A program made the position numbers and the translations under genes. The notes beneath the pieces are model-generated. The model saw only the letters and a program-made list of their open reading frames with translations. It was not told where the DNA came from and searched no databases. Positions 39,801 to 48,982 of a stretch of 64,000 nt of DNA are shown here, piece after piece (the stretch's first letter is position 1; every line of letters begins with the position of its first letter). Origin of the DNA: Tritrichomonas musculus. Its lineage: Eukaryota > Parabasalia > Tritrichomonadida > Tritrichomonadidae. The stretch lies in NCBI GenBank assembly GCA_039105265.1, contig JAPFFF010000001.1, forward strand, positions 8,308,001 to 8,372,000. Reading direction: 5' to 3'.

Positions 39801-41805
39801 AAAATCCAGGAAGTCTGACAAGAATACATTTTCTTAATTTCTTTCCAGTTGATAAAGAATCCCTAATTCTTTGAGATAAATTTAAATTATCTGAAAAGTG
39901 GGTATTTGGAATTATGGCTTTAAATTGGCCATATTGCGATGGAAGCTGAACCTGAACAGCGTCACTTGTAAACCCAATAACTTTAACTGACAATTCAAGT
40001 CCAAGCTGAAGGATCTTTTCATCAGTTGCTGTAACCGAGCAATTAATCTTATCATTATCAAGAGTAACAACTCTTGCACGAAGAACATGTCCAACCTGAT
40101 AAATTTTTGAAACATCTGAGCCTGGTTGTATTGGAAGATATTGAGCTGGAATCATTGCGACAAGACCGTTAAACATTTCAACAATCATTCCTGATTTAAC
40201 AACTTTTTTAACAATAACATGAGTATATTGGCTTTTTCTGATTTTTTTAATTTCTTCTGGTTCTTCTGGTTTATTGTTGGATTCTAATGAAAGAACATCA
40301 ATTTCATCATTTGGCTGGTTTTCTTCATTCTCATTTCCTTGAGCGTCGTTTAACTCAGACTTTGTTTGTTCGTATAATTCACGATTTGCGATTAAATGAC
40401 GAACATCATCAAGCGACAAAATTCGTAAATAATGAGAATTAATAAGTTTCTCTTTTAATGCAAGCTTAAGCTGTCCATTTGACTTCGAGAGAACAATAGC
40501 TTTTACTTCACTTCCTTTCTCAAGTTTATCTGGATCATCACAATATGCAAGTGGTGCAAGACCAGTTAAAAATTTGGATATTTTGACAAAAACACCGAAT
40601 TTTGGATGCACTTGAACTACTGTTCCATCATAAACTTTTCCAACTTCAGCGTCTTCAACTGAAAATACTTGAAGATTGAGAGTTTCTTTATCATCAGCTG
40701 CAAATAGAAGATCATCAATAGGCCTTCTCTCAATAATTCGAACACGATGGGTGTCTCCGGCAGCAATTGTACTATCTGCTTCTGTGGTAGCAAAATCAAT
40801 AAAAATACGAATATCTTTTCCATTTCGTTTAAGTATGCATTCAATACCAACACCTGATCGAATTCTAAGAACTTCGGCATCTATAATTTCTCCTAATTTA
40901 ACGTCATAACATGTTGGCCTTAACCCATCAACAATTGTTGGTATGGCAGACATCCAAAGCAATTTTTGAGCAGGATCTATAAGAAGGGGTCTAACATTTA
41001 CGTGATCTCCTTGATTTTTTCCAGCTGGCCACGAAAATTTGGGGCAAACACCACTGAAAATTCCACCTACTTGAAGTTTTAAAGCTCCACTTGGAGGATT
41101 CGTTTTTACAACACTATCAATAACAGTAAATGGACGTATTTCATCAAATTGTGGTGCAGATTCTATAACAGTTGGGAAAGATGAGTCTGTATCAATAAGA
41201 TCAAAAGTGAGGTTATTTGAATTTTCGTCTGCTTTGATAATTCGTACATAAACTGGTTGGCCAACTTTAAGATTCCTCTTCTTACCATCTGGCCCAGTAA
41301 AAGGAAGAAAACATAGATAACCTTTGCGTCCAATGTCGATTATATACCCTTTATCTTCTTCTGATTTAATTGCGGCGTAAAATATTGAATTTTTTTTAAT
41401 TGGCATTCCAATATTGATTAAAGAAGGGCGAATTGATAATTCAACGGGGTTTGTTCCAGCAGATAAAACAACTGCCATTATAAAAGAGCCTACTTTGAAA
41501 AATTCTGTTAGAGTATTAAATGATGTTTTATTTTCTTCAACTGCCATTTGAAGTTGTTGGAGAAAATATTCGTTGACTTCGGTAAAAAGCAATATACCAC
41601 GATGACCACCTGGTAAATCGATATAAAGAGCATCATCTTCAACAGATCTGATTGATCCAAATGTGATACAGCCTTCTGCAAAGTCATTAATTGTTATTGA
41701 CGAATTAATTTTTGGCGCTGCTTTTTTTTGTTTCTTTGTATGTTTATTTTTAAAACCAAAGGGCTTTTTTGAAGGGGCGGGACCTCGGGGAAGAGTACCG
41801 TCCAT
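36811..41805 (-). CDS. RRP5: Ribosome biogenesis protein Rrp5
   Basis: The product is 1664 residues. A basic N-terminus (SKKPFGFKNKHTKKQKK) is followed by about twelve S1 RNA-binding repeats from about residue 35 to 1310, such as INDFAEGCITFGSIRSVEDD, VGKVYDGTVVQVHPKFGVFV and VGDILNGYISGVNEHGVYVN. An acidic Ser/Asp/Glu linker lies at about 1320-1385, and helical HAT/TPR repeats fill about 1405-1664 (SSYLWVKFIEFHFANGDIEE, HQFDYWNIYIDMETKYGDVD). S1 array plus C-terminal HAT repeats is diagnostic for Rrp5/PDCD11, which binds pre-rRNA around ITS1 in the nucleolus and is needed for both subunits. Length is close to yeast Rrp5. The upstream frame continues only by TTG, so ATG 41805 is chosen. Confidence 0.95.
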   Translation of the reverse strand: MDGTLPRGPAPSKKPFGFKNKHTKKQKKAAPKINSSITINDFAEGCITFGSIRSVEDDALYIDLPGGHRGILLFTEVNEYFLQQLQMAVEENKTSFNTLTEFFKVGSFIMAVVLSAGTNPVELSIRPSLINIGMPIKKNSIFYAAIKSEEDKGYIIDIGRKGYLCFLPFTGPDGKKRNLKVGQPVYVRIIKADENSNNLTFDLIDTDSSFPTVIESAPQFDEIRPFTVIDSVVKTNPPSGALKLQVGGIFSGVCPKFSWPAGKNQGDHVNVRPLLIDPAQKLLWMSAIPTIVDGLRPTCYDVKLGEIIDAEVLRIRSGVGIECILKRNGKDIRIFIDFATTEADSTIAAGDTHRVRIIERRPIDDLLFAADDKETLNLQVFSVEDAEVGKVYDGTVVQVHPKFGVFVKISKFLTGLAPLAYCDDPDKLEKGSEVKAIVLSKSNGQLKLALKEKLINSHYLRILSLDDVRHLIANRELYEQTKSELNDAQGNENEENQPNDEIDVLSLESNNKPEEPEEIKKIRKSQYTHVIVKKVVKSGMIVEMFNGLVAMIPAQYLPIQPGSDVSKIYQVGHVLRARVVTLDNDKINCSVTATDEKILQLGLELSVKVIGFTSDAVQVQLPSQYGQFKAIIPNTHFSDNLNLSQRIRDSLSTGKKLRKCILVRLPGFSAPAVLTRKQCFKQNASSIPRSNLEISPSNAYFGYVSGTQKYGSFVSFFGRASGLIHNQKLKIGESVNAYVQKMEKQNVSLTLPAEYGESDTYLQNFLYDVHHNFRPPAELVPNESSTLIFTVSEPAEALGDNFVYNINPEWKGISSINVDVGGQLQVAYCDYISNVAILDNFQEGLFEIEAGDTINATVLALVEPIIVAKYKDHIFLAPMNNYNNHQDYSNIVKAGETISLIASNFESYRGLKLTVNTATPSYLLSNDTIQKVKAEILSIDNLYAHVQLSDGRKGRIHRSQIPNTTKPGEIIQGQILSDNEPIYIVTDPLSPQHPEDFKEGMKVTGFVTHVYDDSLRLSLSPYTNGVIDAMHLTTSDRKLISENLQNNFSIGDPIEGYVVGTIGQSIQLSVQNPEENNTVHFAKVLHIKPGDYAEVKIGMKDRRYLDIFDVSDEFKFNPLRQFKEGQVIDVAFIPDDDKHVSTRPSAFEGIFPEVKEIEVGQIYKGYVSHHSEQGKFILVRLARGVTGKLSRNKIADTYIKDPQELFPDGSVITVKVESITNDNGVKVINLTSRHSDLEGKLLTFEDMKVGDILNGYISGVNEHGVYVNLLDFHKLSGLVHRSNLDERDPSEWEAFKNSRVKVEVEAIDQEKKKVNLKFVEDPQKEVVESSSSSSSEDETDENVQLNEIDLDFDENKDENDDTEVIQRKLKLTEEEIAQLEANQLKPTAPKTLKDFDLMLSKLPKSSYLWVKFIEFHFANGDIEEAKKTAKRALEELPIGDRQEKINVFISYINLMVLTAKKESFIDELMPLVRQAAASTNQIRIWTHFGVFVSAQRPEFEKEVWNRALKQCKGSVEVWAKYLETLMNEGKSQLAREELKRGFQSFDDMKSDDRWKLKERFGICEFRNGNIEHGRTVFEDLIKNNENKAHQFDYWNIYIDMETKYGDVDHARNIYDRLANTKLKPDRMRSTLKKWLNFESTHGDDPQRKAHIKKIAVEYSARKID

Positions 41806-42050
41806 AAAATCTGAAATGGTCTCTCCAATGACCAAGGGTCAAAAAATTGAGAGGGTAAAATCTTCAGAGATTTTAAAATTGAGAAATCACTCAAAATTCA
41901 GTAGTAAAATTTTTATAATGCAAACAAAATTATAGAACTTCATGCTATATGTTTTTATTTATTTTTTTATTTTTGAAGAAAATAATAAATCAGAAAAAGA
42001 AGGTTATCCTATAATGAAACAATCTTCTTCTTTTTTTTTTTTTTTAAATT

Positions 42051-44399
42051 TTAGCCCATTTCGACTGTCTTGCTCGTTTCAATATCCTGACAGAACTGTT
42101 CCCAATTAACATCGCCTTGTCTTGTCACTCTGTAGTATTTAAGAAGTTTCAAAAGGTCAACTTCACGAATTATTAATCCAAATGATGAAATTGCAGCTCT
42201 AAAGTCACGTGCTGAGCATGGTTGGCCACTTATGCAATCACAAAACGCATCTCTAACACGTTTGTGTCTTTCTTGGATTCTTTCGCGTATACTGTTAACG
42301 AGAACTGCAACTTCTCTTATTGGTCCTTTATCAGATTGAGAAGGTATTCTTATTGATGACAAGTCCATTGGAGAAAGTCTTATGCCTCGGACTGCAGATG
42401 TTATTCGTTTATAATTAACGAGTTCTGGTCTTCTTTTGTCTTTAAAGTCCTCTTCAACGCTCTGTAGTTCACTATTTGTAACAGAAAGATTAATTGAGCA
42501 GAAAACACTGTTTAATCTTGACCTTGGAATGAAGCCAGTATTTGCACTATCGTAATTTAAGAATAGTTCCTCTGGTTCCATTCGTGCCATGTCAATTTGA
42601 ATTTTAAGTCTTCTAAGAACGTTTATAGTTTCTGGGCTTGGACCTGTTGAAGTTGTTAGTTCCATTTGCTGTGAAGTCTTTAAGGCATCTTCTGCGTAAT
42701 CATGGATATCTTTGCACATGTTCTCATAATTTGTATACATAGGCTGGCCTTGATAAAATTCAGTGAGTTGAGCAACATCAACTGGTCTAAGTGATGGATG
42801 AATACGGAACAAAAGTGATTGGAATTGTGAGTTTGGAACGAGCCCTCTTCGAAGAGTATCTCTTGATCTGAGTTCTTCGTAAACATCAATGTGGTTTCGA
42901 TTAGCTTGTCTCAAAATTGAGACAAGAATGCCAATAATTGAATCAGGAGGTGTTGGGCGAATTTCTGCACGACGGCTTGAGTTACGAAGCTCCTCTTGTT
43001 CTTGTTGTTCTTGAAGCTGTTGGGATGTTTGCGGTTCAGGAGTTGGTGGATCAATTTCGTCACAAAATGAATTATAATCAAATAATGAGTGAGGTGATGA
43101 TCCAAGCGATGAAGAAAGCTGAAGCCATTCTTTTCTTGTGATATCAAACGATATTGAGTGAAGTGCTTGAGATAATTCTTGAATAATTATTTTTCCTGAA
43201 TGATTTCGATCAATCCTGGCTAATCGAGGTCTTAATTGAATGTTTCTATTTTTCAAATAATTCTTTAATCTTTCAATAATCTGATTGGCTGTTGGAACTA
43301 ATTGTGTTGTTTGTGGTAGGATTGAATTAAGGAAATCAAGATATCTAATATTTCCATTTCCGTCTGTAAAAGTTTGTTCCAATACTTCTTGATCAGTTGG
43401 ACCAAGATTAAAGTGCTCAATAGCTAAAGCCTTAAAGAATTTTGCTGATAGAATGAGGCCTGTATTGCGAGGATCAAGAACTTTGAGTTGTTCGCCAATT
43501 TGCGAATGCCTATTCTTTTCGAGCTCGCGAAGATAACTTAATGTTGTATTAATATCACCTTTCGTTGAAAAAGTACTTCTAGTTGATGGAGGTGCTGCAG
43601 CTATTGATTTGGCTACTTCATCACAAAATTCACGATATGGAACATTTCCATCTTTATCAGAAAATGCATCAACAAGTTGACAGAGTTGATTAGCGTTGAT
43701 ACGAACATTGAAACTTTGAACGGCACTAAGAAATGTAGCTTTGGGTAGATATCCACGTTTGAATTTATCAAGGCTGATAAAAGTAGATAATGGATCAACG
43801 CCTTGTGCATTAATATCATAAGCAACTTGAGAGAAGAAAAGAGGAATGTTCTTAATTTCAGGAGTGCTTGTCCTGAATGAACCAGTATTACGTTCTTTTT
43901 GAACTCTTTTAATTTCGTTTGCTAATCTTAAATATTCAACTTCATTGTTTCCATTATTGAACATAGAAACAATTCTTCTTGTTAATGGTGTACTTCCAAA
44001 GCAACGATAAAAATCTGAATCTGAAACATGACCAAAATGATATCTATCGCGTTCTTCTAGAGTATCTTGAAGATATATACTGCGTGATGAAAGGTATCTG
44101 CCAAATGCTGCAACATCATCATCGCGTGCCAAATTTCTTTCAGAATTTGTTAAATCAGCGTCTGTTTTCATAAATTCGGCGTAATTGAAATTATCTTCTT
44201 GAATATATGGTTTTGTTAAGCGTTCAAGTCGATCTTCTCTTACCCACATGTTGACAGCTGATAGAATCTTTCGAAAAATACTGTATTTAACGATACCTAA
44301 CATATCTTTATCATGATCGGAAAATAACTCTTCAGGAGTTGTTCCTTTCCTTCTTGCTGCTACTTTAAACTCTGAAATGAAAGCTAATCTGTCTTCCAT
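42051..44399 (-). CDS. EF-hand-like repeat protein (EFCAB6 type)
   Basis: The product is 782 residues. About ten helix-loop-helix units of 70-100 residues recur through the chain, each beginning like FISLDKFKRGYLPKATFLSA, RIDRNHSGKIIIQELSQALH or YDSANTGFIPRSRLNSVFCS. Most loops have lost the full set of acidic calcium ligands; RIDRNHSGKIIIQEL (about 398) and FSDKDGNVPYREF keep part of it. The layout matches the long degenerate EF-hand proteins (EFCAB6/DJBP-like) that are numerous in trichomonads and often tied to flagella or cytoskeleton. The function is inferred. A Glu/Gln-rich linker lies at about 455-475. The first ATG is at 44399. Confidence 0.75.
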   Translation of the reverse strand: MEDRLAFISEFKVAARRKGTTPEELFSDHDKDMLGIVKYSIFRKILSAVNMWVREDRLERLTKPYIQEDNFNYAEFMKTDADLTNSERNLARDDDVAAFGRYLSSRSIYLQDTLEERDRYHFGHVSDSDFYRCFGSTPLTRRIVSMFNNGNNEVEYLRLANEIKRVQKERNTGSFRTSTPEIKNIPLFFSQVAYDINAQGVDPLSTFISLDKFKRGYLPKATFLSAVQSFNVRINANQLCQLVDAFSDKDGNVPYREFCDEVAKSIAAAPPSTRSTFSTKGDINTTLSYLRELEKNRHSQIGEQLKVLDPRNTGLILSAKFFKALAIEHFNLGPTDQEVLEQTFTDGNGNIRYLDFLNSILPQTTQLVPTANQIIERLKNYLKNRNIQLRPRLARIDRNHSGKIIIQELSQALHSISFDITRKEWLQLSSSLGSSPHSLFDYNSFCDEIDPPTPEPQTSQQLQEQQEQEELRNSSRRAEIRPTPPDSIIGILVSILRQANRNHIDVYEELRSRDTLRRGLVPNSQFQSLLFRIHPSLRPVDVAQLTEFYQGQPMYTNYENMCKDIHDYAEDALKTSQQMELTTSTGPSPETINVLRRLKIQIDMARMEPEELFLNYDSANTGFIPRSRLNSVFCSINLSVTNSELQSVEEDFKDKRRPELVNYKRITSAVRGIRLSPMDLSSIRIPSQSDKGPIREVAVLVNSIRERIQERHKRVRDAFCDCISGQPCSARDFRAAISSFGLIIREVDLLKLLKYYRVTRQGDVNWEQFCQDIETSKTVEMG

Positions 44400-44983
44400 T
44401 AAATTAATAAGTTTATATTTTAAACGGCTGTTTATCCATTTAAACCGTCTAAATTATTATTACTATCATTCAAATTCGTTTAATATTCTGAAAAAGTTAT
44501 GAATACCCAAATATATTTTCAATTATTGAAAGTGTTTTTGAATAAAAAAAATAAATCCGCTAACATTTTGTTCAATTGCAGAATCTAGATGAACGTATAG
44601 ATATTTTTATTGAATGAAAAGAATTAAAAAAACTTTTAATTCTCATCTTCAATCATGACATGAATTCCAGAGATTTTCTCTCATATGAATAAGAGTTGAC
44701 AAATTACCTAAATTCGTTTTTTTTACTTTATTAAAACTTTTTGTGAAAACCTATTTTTGCATAAGTGTAAAAAACACTTTTTTCATAAAATATACTCCGT
44801 TTTGTTGTTTCAACTTTATTTCTTGTTTTATATTTATGTTGAACAGATTCATCAACAAGTTTATTATGATATTTATTTTTTTAAAATTAAGAAATTTTTA
44901 GCAACCAGTTAAAAATTCAAATTTATACTTCACTTTTTAATTTAAAACGACTTCCTTTAAAATTTGGCGGTAAAATCTATTAA
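44400..44983. promoter_or_regulatory. Divergent promoter region between EF-hand-like gene and Scc3
   Basis: 584 bp between two head-to-head genes, so it must hold both promoters. AT-rich with several A and T runs. No clear initiator element, repeat or RNA gene is seen. Confidence 0.35.
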
Positions 44984-47713
44984 ATGCCTATTCGAAAAAG
45001 TAAAACAAAGAATATCGATCCTGATCTTCTTCCAGAATCAATTACCAAACCAGGACCACATGAACCTTTAATCAAATACTTTACTGAAGAAGAACCACCA
45101 AAAGAATTATTTGATCAATGGGCAGACTTTTATGAAAAAAAACCCTTAATTGCAATTCGTGAATTAATTTCTGTTGTTTTATTTATCGCATCCGGCATTG
45201 AAATCGAAATTAGTGATAATGATATTAAAAAATGTCGAAGTAAGGAGATTATTAAAGCACTTCACGATAAGTTAGAAGAATTTGATGCAGATGCTCATAT
45301 ACCCGTTGATGATTTCATTAAAGGAACAAATGAAAAAGCTTACAAATTTTGGACTGAATTATGTAACTCATTAATCGTTTCAAAGGGCTTATTTTCTGAA
45401 GAATTTGATGTTTTTATTAAAGATTGGGCCTTTGCATTTTGTGAAGCTAATGACAGAACATTAAGAAGTGCTTCAACTATTGCAATATGCTCAATCCTCA
45501 ATTTTTTGGCCGAATCAATAAAAGACACTAATGCTGGATTAGAAAAATTTAAGAAAAGCAATTCCAAATCAAAATCAAATAAATCAACTGTTACACAACA
45601 CCAAATTGAAAAATTCGAAACAGAACTAGATAATTCAAGAACACTTTCAAGAGAATTGTTTACATCTGTTTTGAAACCAAGACTAAGAGATGTAGTTCCA
45701 AAAATTAGAGAAATTTGTATTCAAACAATGGGTGAGCTGAGCAAACTTGCACCTGAAGATTATAGTGATATGAATTTCATAAAATTACTTGGAAATGCTT
45801 TAACAGATGAATCATCTAAAAACAGAAAGCAAGCAATTAAACAAATAGAATCAATTCTTACCTCTTCTCATGATCTCGATACCTATAAACCTTTTTTCAA
45901 ATCAATTTCGCCAACGTTAATTAAAATATGCTATGATACTGATAATACCCTTGTTGTTTCCGTTTTTGAACTCATGTCCAAAATGCTTAAAAAGGAAGTA
46001 TTTGAATGTGACGATGAACAAATTGACTCAATTTTTAAAATTACTGGAGATGATGCAGATAAGGTCAGAAATCATGCTGCAAAATTTTTCACAAATTATC
46101 TTTTTAAAGGCACTTTATTAGAAGATGAAAACTTGAAAGGAGGTAAAAAGAATAACAAACAAGCAATTAATGAAGCCCAATTAAACGAATTTGCTAGGCT
46201 TTCTGATGAGTTTTCTGATTCTGAACTTACAAATTCAATTCAAGCATTTTCATCAAAGCTTGATTGTTTTCAGAATTGGGATTTGATATCAGAAATTATA
46301 ATATCATCTAATGATAAATCAGAAAGAGTTCACTTTGCGAAAATTTTATCTATTTCAGCATCATTTGCTACTGATGATGATGTTGAAAGCTTAACAATAG
46401 CCATGGTAACTCATTTACAAAAACAGAAAAGTCAAGGACTTCTTGACATATTCAAAAAGAACAATAACGCATTAACAGCCTTATCGCAAATTTTACAATA
46501 TATGGACATTAATGTTCTTTCGGGTGCTGCACAAGAAAGACAATTTAAATTATTGCTTGAAAAATTACATGAACTATTTATTTCAAATAATACCAAAGCA
46601 TTTTACACAAACATTATCAATGGAATTCATTCTTGGTGTAAAAATGCTACACAAACAAAAGGAAAGAAAAAACAGCATAGCATGGCACAACTTGCAAATT
46701 CTGAACTTGAAAGTATTGCAGAAGATTTCACTACACTCAAAGATGGCGATGAAACCAAACTTGATAAATTTTTAGCAATGGCTACATTCCATGATTATTC
46801 AGAGAACAAAGAACTAAGAGACTTTTTGAAAGAAGCTATAGATTCAGAAGATAATGATACAGACTCCAATCATGCTGTCTCAACTGCAATTAGATGTTTA
46901 GAAAAATTTTATATGTGGGATGTTAAACGCCTCAAAGATAAAAATGAAACAGAAAAAGCTGAGTATTATATTGAATTTGATTCCTTACAAAAACTTTTTA
47001 TCACTCAATTAAATTCTCAAAATCTTGAAATCAAAACAGCAGCGTTTTGCGCTTTAGGAACCTTTTTAGCTCTTTCTCCATTTGTTGCTAATGAAATTGA
47101 TATTGATTCAAATTGTTTTGAAACATTTATAGACACTTTTCATGATCTTGAGAATAATAAGTTAGCTTCTTTCAAATCACTTATCAGACCAATTTTGAGC
47201 CGTGTTATTCCAATGAAGTATGCCATACATGCTTTTTGGTATCTTCAAGATAACGATATCAAACCACTTGTTAAAGATTTTATGGAAGATATTAACGAAA
47301 ACGATTATCCGATAGATGGTTCAGAAATTGGCAGACTGATTGGCATCATGATTAAAAAGGAGGCAAACGGAAGCGTAGAAACATTCGCACAGCCTTCTCG
47401 AATTTCAAAAATTAAAACTGTTATGAAAGCCATAGCGACAAAAGTAACAGCGAAAGATGCGATTTTATCATATATAAACAACAATTATGGAGCAGAAGAA
47501 TTGATTCCTGCTTACTCACCAATCTTTGAAAATATGAGCTATTCAGATGCAGAATTTGTTAAACCTAGTGCTGAGGGAAGAATTTTGAAGATTATTAACA
47601 AAATTATTAAAGGAAAGACTCTGAAACCAAAAGATTTTGTAGTTATTGTAAAGAAACCTAAAGAAAGTTCTGAATCCGAAAATGATGAAGCCGAAAGCGA
47701 GGGAACTGATTAA
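44984..47713 (+). CDS. SCC3: Cohesin subunit Scc3/STAG
   Basis: The product is 909 residues and wholly helical. LFDQWADFYEKKPLIAIREL opens the STAG region (about 40-175). The stromalin conservative domain at about 213-300 (ELFTSVLKPRLRDVVPKIRE, ICIQTMGELSKLAP, KLLGNALTDESSKNRKQAIK) matches the R-D-V-V-P-I-R-x-I-C block of STAG/Scc3. Further HEAT repeats follow to about 860. The tail is acidic. Scc3 binds the Scc1 kleisin and DNA in the cohesin ring that holds sister chromatids. Length is near the usual 900-1250. ATG 44984 is the first in frame and the stop sits in TAAA. Confidence 0.85.
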   Translation: MPIRKSKTKNIDPDLLPESITKPGPHEPLIKYFTEEEPPKELFDQWADFYEKKPLIAIRELISVVLFIASGIEIEISDNDIKKCRSKEIIKALHDKLEEFDADAHIPVDDFIKGTNEKAYKFWTELCNSLIVSKGLFSEEFDVFIKDWAFAFCEANDRTLRSASTIAICSILNFLAESIKDTNAGLEKFKKSNSKSKSNKSTVTQHQIEKFETELDNSRTLSRELFTSVLKPRLRDVVPKIREICIQTMGELSKLAPEDYSDMNFIKLLGNALTDESSKNRKQAIKQIESILTSSHDLDTYKPFFKSISPTLIKICYDTDNTLVVSVFELMSKMLKKEVFECDDEQIDSIFKITGDDADKVRNHAAKFFTNYLFKGTLLEDENLKGGKKNNKQAINEAQLNEFARLSDEFSDSELTNSIQAFSSKLDCFQNWDLISEIIISSNDKSERVHFAKILSISASFATDDDVESLTIAMVTHLQKQKSQGLLDIFKKNNNALTALSQILQYMDINVLSGAAQERQFKLLLEKLHELFISNNTKAFYTNIINGIHSWCKNATQTKGKKKQHSMAQLANSELESIAEDFTTLKDGDETKLDKFLAMATFHDYSENKELRDFLKEAIDSEDNDTDSNHAVSTAIRCLEKFYMWDVKRLKDKNETEKAEYYIEFDSLQKLFITQLNSQNLEIKTAAFCALGTFLALSPFVANEIDIDSNCFETFIDTFHDLENNKLASFKSLIRPILSRVIPMKYAIHAFWYLQDNDIKPLVKDFMEDINENDYPIDGSEIGRLIGIMIKKEANGSVETFAQPSRISKIKTVMKAIATKVTAKDAILSYINNNYGAEELIPAYSPIFENMSYSDAEFVKPSAEGRILKIINKIIKGKTLKPKDFVVIVKKPKESSESENDEAESEGTD

Positions 47714-48323
47714 ATAATGAAGTAATCAATACTGTTTTGAGTTTAACCCAACTATTATCAGAAATAATATTAATATAATTAAAAACCAAAAATATCTACT
47801 TTTCTAATTATTTTTATTAAAAGTTAATAACATAGTATCTGCATAAGGCAACAAAAGTGTTGTGTGTGTACTAAATGCTTCCTTCTATTTTCTTAATTAT
47901 CACTTGGAATAATGTTTTATCTTTTTTTGATCATTTAAATAACTATTATACATGTCATGATTGATCAAGGTTCAATATGATTTATCATGTTTTCAGGAGA
48001 ATATAATAATCTAATTAATTTTATATTAAAAAGACAAGAGATTGAAAGTTTGTTTAAATTTATTGAAAAATAAATCAATGCTAATAATAAATGCGTTTTT
48101 AAACACTTTTCATTTTGAAAGCATATATGATATTAATCACATATAGTTTATAGCACTCCAAAATTATTGATTAGAGTATTTTAACTAACCAATAAATCAA
48201 AAAAATTACTATATTCAAAAAAAAAGGAAAATTCTAATTATCTTCATCAAATTCTTGATAACAAACATTTTTAAAAATAAAGCAATATTCTCGTTATTAC
48301 AAAAATAATTACAAACAAAAATT
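47714..48323. other. Convergent intergenic region
   Basis: 610 bp between the 3' ends of Scc3 and the small basic protein gene. AT-rich; no feature is supported. Confidence 0.4.
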
Positions 48324-48743
48324 TCATTTCTTTTGTTTCTTCTTTTTTTGCTTATTGTGCAATTTAGGCTTACTTAAATCCATAAAAGCAGTACCTTCAA
48401 GTTCTTCTTTATCTTTGATTAACTGGCGACGACGATCAAGTTCACGCATTGGAACTTTTTCTTTATGCCTTTCAGCTCCAAGGGAAGCGAGAATATCTTC
48501 TGCTCCTCTACCACATTTTCTTAAGACAGCTGGATCCCAGCTTGCAGTAACAGCTTCATATCTATATTTTTCAACAAATTGCTTGGCTGTTAGTAAATTT
48601 TCTTTTTGCCTTTTTTCTCTTGGTTCAATTTTTGCTTTAATATTTGGCTTTTTTGACTTTTTAACGATTGGAGGTGGAACAAATTCAACAACAATAGGAC
48701 CCCCTTCAATTGTTTTGGGTTCAGAAGATTGAACTTGGGACAT
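48324..48743 (-). CDS. Small basic protein of unknown function
   Basis: The product is 139 residues. The N-terminal half is disordered with a Pro-rich patch (VVEFVPPPIVKKSKKPNIKA). The central part is a compact helical stretch (LTAKQFVEKYRYEAVTASWD, AVLRKCGRGAEDILASLGAE, VPMRELDRRRQLI). The C-terminus is almost pure Lys/Gln (HNKQKKKKQKK), a likely nuclear or nucleolar signal. The family is not recognised; composition would fit a ribosome-biogenesis or chromatin factor, but that is a guess. The codon pattern is that of a real gene. It is divergent from the large coiled-coil gene, 239 bp away. Confidence 0.7.
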   Translation of the reverse strand: MSQVQSSEPKTIEGGPIVVEFVPPPIVKKSKKPNIKAKIEPREKRQKENLLTAKQFVEKYRYEAVTASWDPAVLRKCGRGAEDILASLGAERHKEKVPMRELDRRRQLIKDKEELEGTAFMDLSKPKLHNKQKKKKQKK

Positions 48744-48982
48744 TAATTAAGCAATTGATTCGATTTTTTTAGGACCAGAAAGTTTCTTTGGTACCAAAAA
48801 ATTTCTTTTTTATCATCTATTTTTAACTTAAATATTTTTTAAAATAAAAAACATTCTTTTTTTACTTTTTTTAACTAAGTTATATTTTTATTTTCTAAAG
48901 ATATGATAAAAATTAAAAAAATTTAAATTTTCTGAAAATAAATTTTATTTTCAGGGAAAAAAACGTTAAGATCAAAATGTGA